Positions 48,360 through 56,190 of a DNA stretch of 64,000 nucleotides are shown in pieces. The stretch lies in the NCBI GenBank assembly GCA_024743115.1, contig JANSXC010000027.1:1-64000 (forward strand), read 5' to 3'. How positions within the stretch are numbered: the first letter of the stretch is position 1; each line of letters starts with the position of its first letter. The notes below the pieces were generated by a model. The model was not told the origin of the DNA. It worked only from the letters and a program-made list of their open reading frames with translations, and ran no database searches. Source of the stretch: a bacterium. GTDB lineage: Bacteria > Planctomycetota > UBA1135 > UBA2386. The translations under genes were made by a program, and so were the position numbers.

Positions 48360-48497
48360 GTCTGCCTTCTTCCTGTTCGAGGGACTTCGAGCGGGCGGTG
48401 GAAAGGCAGGGGCCGTTCGGTTGTGGTCGGTCGGCAAAGGCGAGGGTAGGTGGTGGCTGTTCCGGCGTCAAACCGGTGGGCTCGCCGCGGCTCCGGG

Positions 48498-49475
48498 TCA
48501 CGCGCCGCTCTTCTGCTTCTGCTTCTTCGCGGCGTCCTTCTTGGCCTTCTTCGCGGCCTTCTCCTGCGCGGCCTGCAGCTTCGCCTCCGTCTCCTTGGCC
48601 CAGTCCTCGGGAGCCATCGGGAAGCCGAGTCGAGCGCGGCTCTCGAGGTAGCTCTGGGCGACGGCGCGCGCGAGGTTACGGATGCGCCCGATGTAGGCCG
48701 CGCGTTCGGTCACGCTGATCGCGCCGCGGGCATCGAGCAGGTTGAACGTGTGGCCGGCCTCGAGCAGGCGTTCGTAGGCGGGCAGCGCGAGCTGCTGCGC
48801 CATGAGGTGCTGCGATTGCCGTTCGTAGGCGTCGAACGCCGACAGCAGAAAGTCGACGTCGCTGTGTTCGAAGTTGTAGGTGCTCTGTTCGACCTCGTTC
48901 TGGTGGAACACGTCGCCGTACTTGATGCCCTTGGCGAACTCGAGGTCGTAGACGTTCTCGACGTTCTGCAGATACATGCAGAGGCGTTCGAGGCCGTAGG
49001 TGATCTCACCCGTGATCGGCTTGCAGTCGATGCCGCCGACCTGCTGGAAGTAGGTGAACTGCGTCACCTCCATGCCGTTGAGCCAGACCTCCCAACCCAG
49101 GCCCCAGCAGCCGAGCGTCGGGTTCTCCCAGTCGTCCTCGACGAAGCGCACGTCGTTCTGCTCGAGATCGAGCCCGATCGCGCGCAGCGAACCGAGGTAG
49201 AGGTCCATGATGTTCGCCGGCGACGGCTTGAGCACCACTTGATACTGATAGTAGTGCTGCAGACGGTTCGGGTTGTCGCCATAGCGGCCGTCCTTCGGGC
49301 GGCGACTCGGCTGTACGTAGGCGGCGCGCCACGGCTCGGGGCCGATGGCGCGCAAGAACGTGGCGGTGTGGCTCGTGCCCGCCCCGACCTCCATGTCGTA
49401 GGGCTGGAGCAGCGCGCAACCCTGCTCGTTCCAGTAGGACTGCAGGTCGAGGATGAGCTGTTGGAACGTCGGCAT
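48498..49475 (-). CDS. glyQ: Glycyl-tRNA synthetase alpha subunit
   Basis: This is the catalytic subunit that makes glycyl-adenylate in the tetrameric synthetase. The first 290 of 325 residues follow GlyQ closely: FQQLILDLQSYWNEQGCALLQPYDMEVGAGTSHTATFLRAIGP cannot be mistaken in its order, here cited by position 4-46, with PSRRPKDGRYGDNPNR (76-91) and GLGWEVWLNGMEVTQFTYFQQ. A Lys/Ala tail (KKAKKDAAKKQKQK) of about 30 residues is an addition. Its partner glyS is on the same strand about 3.9 kb away. Confidence 0.97.
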   Translation of the reverse strand: MPTFQQLILDLQSYWNEQGCALLQPYDMEVGAGTSHTATFLRAIGPEPWRAAYVQPSRRPKDGRYGDNPNRLQHYYQYQVVLKPSPANIMDLYLGSLRAIGLDLEQNDVRFVEDDWENPTLGCWGLGWEVWLNGMEVTQFTYFQQVGGIDCKPITGEITYGLERLCMYLQNVENVYDLEFAKGIKYGDVFHQNEVEQSTYNFEHSDVDFLLSAFDAYERQSQHLMAQQLALPAYERLLEAGHTFNLLDARGAISVTERAAYIGRIRNLARAVAQSYLESRARLGFPMAPEDWAKETEAKLQAAQEKAAKKAKKDAAKKQKQKSGA

Positions 49476-49601
49476 CGGGCAGCGCGGATGCTACGCAGGG
49501 TCGAGAGAGGCGGAAACGTGCAGTTTCCGCAAAAAGCCGAGAACGGAATCGGGGGCCGTCTCGCTGGCTGCGCGGAGCGATCTTTCGAGATCGATGAAGC
49601 C

Positions 49602-51929
49602 ATGACCAAATCGCATTCCTGTTGTCTCGGGGGCCTCGCAGCCGCCGCTCTTCTCGTTGTGCCGGCGCTCGCCCAGGGCGGGTCCCTGGACCCCGGCGCA
49701 CAGCTCGCCCCACAACGCACGCCCATTCACACGGCCTCGGCCGACGAAGGCCTCGCCTACGGCACCTGGGCGGCGGGTGGGAGTTACAAGGTGTCGTTCC
49801 ACGACGGCATGTCGTTCGTGCCCTACCTCGGCCGTGACTATCCGAGCAATCAGTCGTTTGCGTGGACGACCGCGGCGGTAACGGCCGGAGAAGTCCAACT
49901 GCTGCGGCCTGGGCGCGAGCCCGAGACCGCGCAGGAGGATTACCGTTACGAGTACCGCTTCGGCGCCGTCACGGAGATCTACGACGTGCGAACCGAGGGG
50001 CTGGAACAGTCGTTTCGGATCACGTCGCTGCCGGCCGCGGGCGATCTCGTCATCCGGGGGCGAGTGGCATCGCGCCTCATCGCGCCGTCGACTGACGCGG
50101 TCCATGGGCCGTTGACGTTCGTTGACGAGAAGGGGCGCCCGATCGTCGAGTATGGGGAGGCGATCGCGTTCGACGCGACGGGACAGCGGGTCGATGTCCT
50201 GACCGCGCACAGCAACGGGGTCGTCGAGCTGATTGTGCCGGGAGAGTGGCTCGCAGCGGCGACCCTACCCGTAGTCGTGGACCCGCTGCTGACGCGAGTC
50301 CAGGTGGCGACGGGGGCCGAGGTCGACGCGATGGATATCGCGGTCGAAGAAGTCAGCCGTGCGGACCGGGTGTTGTTCGCCTACGTGCGCTTCGCGTCGG
50401 CCGGGGATGGCGACCTCTTCGTGCGACTGGCGCGAACCAACTACACCAGCCAGACCGTGTACTCGGACATCTCGTCCGCATGGTCGACCGATGATGTGGC
50501 ATGTGCGTTCGTGGGGGGCGTCGACCGGTGGACGATCGTGATGCGGCGGTTGTTCCTGACGTTGCCGCTCGTAACCAGTCGAGTGCGTTGCCATGTCCGG
50601 CCGGCTGGCGACCTGACCTTCGCCACGAACTACGGCGACCTGTTCACGCCTGCGGGGCTCTACGAGTGGCGCCCGGACATCGGCGGGGTCGTGTCAACCG
50701 CAACTGGCAACGTCGCGCTCGTTGTGTTCCAGAGTGAGGATGTCGGACCGTTCTCGTTCACGAACACCGCGACGAGTGCGGTTCACGGTGCGTTCCTCGA
50801 CCCGACCAGCACGAACGGCACGTTTGGGGCCTCGTTCCCCATTCGTTCGAGCCCGGCTCACGATTTCGAGCGGCCGGCGATCAACAGCGCAGCGGCCGGT
50901 CAGGCAGATCGGGGTTGGGTCGTTGCCATGCAGGAATACGAGAATGGCGTCGCCAACGACGATTGGGACCTGCTCGCGGTGCGGGTGGACGACAGCGGCG
51001 TGGTCCACGGCGCGACGCCGTTCCGCTCCGATGTCGGCGCGCTCAACTACCGACATCAACAGGAGCCCCAGGTCGCGGGTGCACGTGGTCGCTACGCCGT
51101 GTTGTTCTCGACGACGTCGTTGCCGAACGCACCACCGAAGCCGACTCGTGCGACCGGTATGGAGGTCCAGGTCGAGCGCTTCGATTGGGCGCCCGGCGCC
51201 TCGGCCCCCACGGCGGACTATCCTGCGGTGGTGATTCGCTCGAACGGGGCGCCCATCTGGGAAGTCACCGGCCTCGGTTTCGACTTCGACACCCGCTCGC
51301 ACTGGGTCATGGCGTTTCGCACGATTACGACCGGATCCTCCGCGGCCTACTACGGTCGAATCGGCTACCGCGGTGAGCTCACCGAGGGAGGCAACAACTC
51401 GGCGGCGACGGTGTACTTCGCCCCAGGTCAAGACGCGTCGCCGATCGGTTGCGCCTACGATACGAGATCGCAGAGCTTCCGGTTGGCCTACGGCGTCAAC
51501 GGGGCACCCAACAATCCCGTCTACGGACAGACGCTCGAATACGTCACGCCGGCGGCCCCCACGACCGCGGGGCCGGCTTGCGGCAGTGCAACGATCCAGT
51601 GGCTCGGCAGTCAGCAGATCGGCAGTGAATTCGGCCGGATCGCCGTCGATCACCCCTCGGGCCCCGTCGGCCACTTCCTGGCGGTGTCGCTGGCTCCGGC
51701 CAACCTGCCGATCATCGACCCGGCCGTGTTGCCCGGATGTCGGCTGCTCGTCGACGTAACGGGGCCGGGATACCTCGGGACGATGCCGTTCGTCTACGGC
51801 AGCAGCGCCACCTGGCCCCTCGCGTTACCCGAGTGGCTGCCGCCGATGGCGTTCCACTTCCAGGATTGGTACTTCGATGGCAGCTTTTTCGCTGCGTCCG
51901 AACGGCTGCGGGTCGAGGTCGTCAAGTAG
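49602..51929 (+). CDS. Large secreted protein, paralogue 1 of an unnamed family
   Basis: This is a 775-residue exported protein (signal peptide about 1-25, ends PALAQG) with no family I recognise. It is homologous over its full length to the protein at 56191-58560. Both share PIHTA, AYGTWAAG, YKVSFHDGM, FVPYLG and DYP near the start, VDPLLTR near residue 230, VERFDW near 525, YGQTLEYVTP-like and QQIGSE segments, and an ending with ALPEWLPP and HFQDW. The middle has beta-rich, propeller-like stretches. Surface or medium location is likely. The role is unknown; no enzyme motif was seen. Confidence 0.8.
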   Translation: MTKSHSCCLGGLAAAALLVVPALAQGGSLDPGAQLAPQRTPIHTASADEGLAYGTWAAGGSYKVSFHDGMSFVPYLGRDYPSNQSFAWTTAAVTAGEVQLLRPGREPETAQEDYRYEYRFGAVTEIYDVRTEGLEQSFRITSLPAAGDLVIRGRVASRLIAPSTDAVHGPLTFVDEKGRPIVEYGEAIAFDATGQRVDVLTAHSNGVVELIVPGEWLAAATLPVVVDPLLTRVQVATGAEVDAMDIAVEEVSRADRVLFAYVRFASAGDGDLFVRLARTNYTSQTVYSDISSAWSTDDVACAFVGGVDRWTIVMRRLFLTLPLVTSRVRCHVRPAGDLTFATNYGDLFTPAGLYEWRPDIGGVVSTATGNVALVVFQSEDVGPFSFTNTATSAVHGAFLDPTSTNGTFGASFPIRSSPAHDFERPAINSAAAGQADRGWVVAMQEYENGVANDDWDLLAVRVDDSGVVHGATPFRSDVGALNYRHQQEPQVAGARGRYAVLFSTTSLPNAPPKPTRATGMEVQVERFDWAPGASAPTADYPAVVIRSNGAPIWEVTGLGFDFDTRSHWVMAFRTITTGSSAAYYGRIGYRGELTEGGNNSAATVYFAPGQDASPIGCAYDTRSQSFRLAYGVNGAPNNPVYGQTLEYVTPAAPTTAGPACGSATIQWLGSQQIGSEFGRIAVDHPSGPVGHFLAVSLAPANLPIIDPAVLPGCRLLVDVTGPGYLGTMPFVYGSSATWPLALPEWLPPMAFHFQDWYFDGSFFAASERLRVEVVK

Positions 51930-51979
51930 CCGCGGGCGGAGGTGGACGGCGTGCGCTCGGTGCGCGAACATCGGCTGAT

Positions 51980-53035
51980 ATGCCGCTTCCGCTTCGTGGT
52001 TCGTCTGCGCACGGCCGCCGCGCCGCTTCCAACCGTTCGCGACGTCTCGCGAGCTGCGCCGCGACGATTCTTCTCGCCGTGCCGGCGATCGGCCAGGCAG
52101 CGGGTGAGCGACCGCGGCGATCGCTCGCGGACGGGCTCGTGCGCCAGGTCATCGAGCGCGAGGGCTTCGTGCCGCCGAAGATCGCGACGGGTCTCGACAT
52201 CGGCGAGGGCAAGGGGCCGCTCGTGTTGCTCGTCCGGCGGGCCGATGGCCGAATCATCCTGCAGGAACTGTTCCGTGGGCGCGGGGATCACGGTCCGGCG
52301 GCGAAGAAGGTCGTGCTGACCGAGACGCCCGTCGAAGAAGAACTGGTCGAAGAAGAGTCGGTCGAAGAAGGGCCGGTCGAACAACCCGCGGAGCCGGCGA
52401 AGCAGCCGAAGCCGTTGGCGAAAGAACGGCCCGCGAAGGGACTCGCGCCCGCGGCCCCCGGGCCTGCGACTCCGGCATCGCTCGTGATCTGGCGGCGCGG
52501 TGAACGGCTCGAGTTCGGTGCCAAGGCCGGGGAACCGGTGTTCCGTGGCAAGGCGGTCGATCCTGCCGCGCTGCGGCCGTTCTTGAAGCGGCAGTTCGAC
52601 GCCCGGAAGGGGCGACCGGGCCAGCGGCAGCTCTTCCTCCAAGTCGGCGCCGAAACACCGATGGACGACGTGCTGGCGGCGTGGGCCGTCGGACGGGAGG
52701 TGGGTTTCGAGGCGCCGCTGCTCGGCGGTCTCGTCATGCGCGGGCCGCGGCGGTTGCCGCAGCAGGCGGCCGACGCGATCGCGGGCCTCGCCGAGCAGTT
52801 CGAATGGCCTGTGCGCCACTACGGCGAAGGGTTGCCCGGCGGCCCGCAACCGATCTGCGACGGCGAAGTCGTGATCCTGCTCGATGGCCCGACGCCGTTC
52901 CGGGTCGTCGAGCCGCTGTTGCATGCGTTCATGCGCGCCGGCATCTGGCAGATCGGGTTCATCGGGCAGCGCGATCCGGCGACTCGGTTCAAGATCCGCA
53001 CGAGCCTGCCGGTCGATGCCGGTCTGCTGAAGTGA
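51980..53035 (+). CDS. Exported protein with two ExbD/TolR-like segments
   Basis: The 351-residue protein has a basic start and a hydrophobic export segment (about 24-40). An acidic repeat (VEEELVEEESVEEGPVEQ, about 118-135) and a Pro/Lys/Ala linker follow. Two segments resemble the periplasmic fold of ExbD/TolR: about 168-245 (VFRGKAVDPAALRPFLKRQF, QLFLQVGAETPMDDVLAA) and about 293-330 (GEVVILLDGPTPFRVVEPLL, GIWQIGFIG). Normal ExbD has one such domain behind a single membrane anchor. No ExbB is adjacent. The likeness is my reading and needs a profile search. Confidence 0.6.
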   Translation: MPLPLRGSSAHGRRAASNRSRRLASCAATILLAVPAIGQAAGERPRRSLADGLVRQVIEREGFVPPKIATGLDIGEGKGPLVLLVRRADGRIILQELFRGRGDHGPAAKKVVLTETPVEEELVEEESVEEGPVEQPAEPAKQPKPLAKERPAKGLAPAAPGPATPASLVIWRRGERLEFGAKAGEPVFRGKAVDPAALRPFLKRQFDARKGRPGQRQLFLQVGAETPMDDVLAAWAVGREVGFEAPLLGGLVMRGPRRLPQQAADAIAGLAEQFEWPVRHYGEGLPGGPQPICDGEVVILLDGPTPFRVVEPLLHAFMRAGIWQIGFIGQRDPATRFKIRTSLPVDAGLLK

Positions 53036-53083
53036 TCGAACGCCTCCGGCCGCGACGTCAACTCAGCGACTCTGGACACCGCG

Positions 53084-54439
53084 ATGTCGAATGATGGCGT
53101 CGAGCCGAACGCGCCGGCCGCCGTCACGCAGCGCCGCGTCTTCGCGCTGTGGTGGCCGCTCGCCGGCAGCTGGCTGCTCATGGGCGTCGAGATGCCCGCG
53201 CTCGCGATCGCGATGACGCGCATGCCCGGTGGCGATGCGCACCTCGCGGCGCTCGGGGCGCTGGTCTATCCGCTGTCGCTCCTGATCGAGGCGCCGATCA
53301 TCATGTTGCTGTCCGCGTCGACGGCGCTCGCGAAGGATCGTCACGCCCATGCGCTGATTCGCTCGTTCACGCACGTTGCCGGCGCGATCCTGACCGTGAT
53401 CCACGGTCTCGTGGCGTTCACTGGCGTATTCGACTGGCTCGCGCTCGACGTGATCGGCGTGCCGCAGGAAATCGTCGAGCCGGGCCGGGTCGGCATGCAG
53501 ATCATGCTGCCGTGGACCTGGGCGATCGCGTATCGCCGGTTCCAGCAGGGGGTGCTCATCCGTTGCGAGCGCTCGCGACTCGTCGCCAAGGGCACGCTGA
53601 TCCGTCTGATCGCCAACGTCGCCGTGCTGTCGGTCGGGCTCGCGATCGGAACCTGGCCGGCGATCGTCGTCGGCTGCACGGGCGTGGCGTGTGGAGTCGT
53701 CGCCGAAGCGGTCTGGGCGGGCTACTGCTACCGCACCGCCGCGCTGCCCTGTCTCGCGCCGGCCCCCGCTGATCCGTCGGACCGGCTGACATGGCGCGCG
53801 TTCCGTACCTTCTACCTGCCGCTCGCGTTCACGCCGTTCATCACGATCGTGATCCAGCCGATCGGCGCGTGGGCGATGAGTCAGCTCGGGCGACCGCTCG
53901 CATCGCTCGCTGTGTGGCCGGCGGTCTACGGCCTGTTGTTCCTTTCGCGCAGCGCCGGGTTCGCGTTCAACGAGGTCGTCGTCACGCTCGCGGGCCGACC
54001 TGGCGGGCTCCGCGAACTGCGGCGGTTCGGTTTCCGGATCGGGGCGTTTGCGACAGCCGTCCTGCTTGCGCTTGCCGTGACGCCACTCGGAGGAATCTGG
54101 TTCGGTGCGATCACCGGGCTTTCCGACGAACTGACCGCGCTCGCCGCGTCGGCGGTACTCGTAGGCCTGCTGATGCCGGCCTACGCGGTGGCGCAAAACT
54201 ACCACCAGGGCGTGCTCGTTCACGAACGGCGGACCCGCGCGATCACGGAGGCCGTCGTCGTCTATCTGCTGGTCTGTTCGGCGTTGCTGCTGACCGCCGT
54301 GCATGCGGCTCCGGACTGGACGGGGGCCTATGCGACGCTCTTGGCGTTCACGATCGCGGGCCTGGTGCAGACCGGCTGGCTGATCCTGCGCCGCCGTTCG
54401 GCGGGACCGGTCGCCGTCGAGCGCACGGTGAGCCCGTAG
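53084..54439 (+). CDS. Multi-pass membrane transporter of the MATE/ANKH-like (MOP) superfamily
   Basis: The 451-residue protein has about twelve predicted membrane segments, arranged as two similar halves. The first half begins FALWWPLAGSWLLMGVEMP and the second begins FRTFYLPLAFTPFITIVIQPIGAWAMSQL; this Pro and Asn/Gln placement recalls MATE-type flippases and the ANKH group. A substrate cannot be inferred. It is the last rightward gene before a convergent kelch gene, with hairpins in the gap. It starts 48 bases after the ExbD-like gene. Confidence 0.75.
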   Translation: MSNDGVEPNAPAAVTQRRVFALWWPLAGSWLLMGVEMPALAIAMTRMPGGDAHLAALGALVYPLSLLIEAPIIMLLSASTALAKDRHAHALIRSFTHVAGAILTVIHGLVAFTGVFDWLALDVIGVPQEIVEPGRVGMQIMLPWTWAIAYRRFQQGVLIRCERSRLVAKGTLIRLIANVAVLSVGLAIGTWPAIVVGCTGVACGVVAEAVWAGYCYRTAALPCLAPAPADPSDRLTWRAFRTFYLPLAFTPFITIVIQPIGAWAMSQLGRPLASLAVWPAVYGLLFLSRSAGFAFNEVVVTLAGRPGGLRELRRFGFRIGAFATAVLLALAVTPLGGIWFGAITGLSDELTALAASAVLVGLLMPAYAVAQNYHQGVLVHERRTRAITEAVVVYLLVCSALLLTAVHAAPDWTGAYATLLAFTIAGLVQTGWLILRRRSAGPVAVERTVSP

Positions 54440-54588
54440 CAGGGGCCCCGCGCTCAGAAAAAAGGGACAACCGCCGTGCGTCTGGCGCGGGTCGGTTCTT
54501 CGGGGGTGAGTGCGGCGCGCAAACCGCGTGTCGCGCTCGCTCCTGTCGCTCGGTCGGCGTTTCTTTCTTGGTGACGCAGGGACTGTCA

Positions 54589-54662
54589 GCCGCGATCGAG
54601 GTGATCGCGGCGTCGATCGGGTGGCGATCCTTTCGGGGCGGTGGCGTTTCGCGTCACCGCCC
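54589..54662. terminator. Two hairpins in the convergent gap, likely bidirectional terminator
   Basis: GCCGCGATC and GATCGCGGC (54589-54597 and 54603-54611; 9 bp, 5-base loop), then GGGCGGTG and CACCGCCC (54636-54643 and 54655-54662; 8 bp, extendable inside to about 11 with a G-T pair). They lie in the 247-base gap between the convergent transporter and kelch genes, the longest gap in the window. TTCGTTTCG follows on the plus strand. Nothing else was recognised in this gap. Confidence 0.6.
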
Positions 54663-54686
54663 TTCGTTTCGTTGGCCGGTCGCCGG

Positions 54687-56129
54687 TCAGCGCACCCCGA
54701 CGGTGATCGCGAGGCCGCCCGTGGAACGGATCACGGTCAGATTGCCGGTGGCGTCGAGCTCGCCGTCGATCGCCTGCAGGTACATCAGCACCCCGGCGAG
54801 TGCCGCGGAGTTGGGGATCGGCAGCGCGAAGCTTGCGGTGCCGTTCGGGTTCGATGGCAGCACGAGCGTTGCGTCGGGCCGCACCGCGAGGAAGCAATTG
54901 GGGGCACCCGCCGGATGGATCGTCGCGAGTGCCTGCGGTAGCGCGCCACCGGCCCACATGAAGTTCGAAAAGCCCGCGAGCCCGAACGTGATGCCGTTCG
55001 TTGCGAGCGCCGCGACCTCCGCACGGAACGTGTCGCCGGTCCAAGGTCGGTTGGTTGCCACGAACCGGAGCTGGCCGCGCGGCCCGAAACAACCGTTGCC
55101 GAACTGCGAGATCGTGGCCGGGTTCGTCATGAGGTAGGTCCAGGTCTCGTTGTTGGTCGTGCCGCTCGGGTCGATGCCGCCGAACAGCATGGCACGTTCG
55201 CGCAGGCTGTCCCAAACCATCGCGTGGCCGCTACGCGAAGTTGGGCTGGTGCCTGGTGCGAGATTCTGGGACCAGTCCTGACCGTTCCATTCCCAGGTCG
55301 TCTGGCCGCTGCCGCTACCGCCGAACAGGATCATCCGATCGCGCGCGTGATCGGCGACGCTGGCACTGCCGATGCGTGGACCCGGATGGTTCTGGGGCAG
55401 CAGCCGATACCACGAGAGGCCGTCGTAACCCCACATCTCGGAAGGATGCTGCTGTCCGCCGTAGAGCGTTGCGTGACCCGTTACGGGATCCTCGGTCAGC
55501 GTGACCTCGTGGCTCGCACTCGCGAAGCCCGCGGGGGATCGCAGCTCCCAGTCGGCTGACACGTGATCCCACTCCCACGTCAGCGGGCGGGCGGTGGGCG
55601 GTTGGAACGGCGGCATGAAGTAGCCGCCGAACAGCACGGCGCGGTTGCGATTGCTCGACCATGCGAGGCCGTGGCCGGCGCGCGCCGGCGGCGTGTTGGC
55701 CGGCATCCGGCGACTCCAGTCCGTGCCGTTCCACTCCCACGTGTCGTCGAGAAAGCCGACGGGCGAGTTGGTGTCGCGGCCGCCATACATCAGAGTCGTG
55801 CCCGTGTTGGGAACGAACACGAGCGCGTGTTCGGTGCGGGCGAGCGGTACGGTCGCCGGCGAGCGCTGCGTCCAGCTGGCGCCGTCGAAGATCCAGGTGT
55901 CGTCGACGACGAATTGGGTCGCGCCGCCGAAGAGCACGATCTCGTCACGAATCGGGTCGTAGGCCATTGCGTGGCCGGATCGTGGGGTCGGGCTCGTCGA
56001 CGTCGGGATCGGCAGCCAGACCGATTGCGCGCCGGCGCCGGCGGCGATGGCGAACGTCACGGCGAAGGCCAGCAGCGGGTGCGGCAAGCCGCAAGTCGAG
56101 AGCAACGCGCTGCCAGGTCGGGGGATCAC
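54687..56129 (-). CDS. Secreted kelch-repeat beta-propeller protein
   Basis: Six kelch-type repeats are visible, each with a GH or SH plus a terminal FGG or YGG: RSGHAMAYD to VLFGG, RTEHALVF to LMYGG, RAGHGLAW to VLFGG, ASHEVTL to TLYGG, then MILFGG and RSGHAMVW to MLFGG. The propeller probably binds a ligand outside the cell. A signal-type segment (LLAFAVTFAIAAGAGAQS) precedes it. I chose the GTG at 56129 (480 residues) because longer starts would overlap the divergent gene. The C-terminal 110 residues are a separate beta domain ending with LPIPNSAALAGVLMYLQAI. Confidence 0.85.
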   Translation of the reverse strand: MIPRPGSALLSTCGLPHPLLAFAVTFAIAAGAGAQSVWLPIPTSTSPTPRSGHAMAYDPIRDEIVLFGGATQFVVDDTWIFDGASWTQRSPATVPLARTEHALVFVPNTGTTLMYGGRDTNSPVGFLDDTWEWNGTDWSRRMPANTPPARAGHGLAWSSNRNRAVLFGGYFMPPFQPPTARPLTWEWDHVSADWELRSPAGFASASHEVTLTEDPVTGHATLYGGQQHPSEMWGYDGLSWYRLLPQNHPGPRIGSASVADHARDRMILFGGSGSGQTTWEWNGQDWSQNLAPGTSPTSRSGHAMVWDSLRERAMLFGGIDPSGTTNNETWTYLMTNPATISQFGNGCFGPRGQLRFVATNRPWTGDTFRAEVAALATNGITFGLAGFSNFMWAGGALPQALATIHPAGAPNCFLAVRPDATLVLPSNPNGTASFALPIPNSAALAGVLMYLQAIDGELDATGNLTVIRSTGGLAITVGVR

Positions 56130-56190
56130 GCCGGCCGATCCTAACGGATTCTCTGTCCGACAGCTGGTCGTGCCGACAAGGGCAAGGGTC

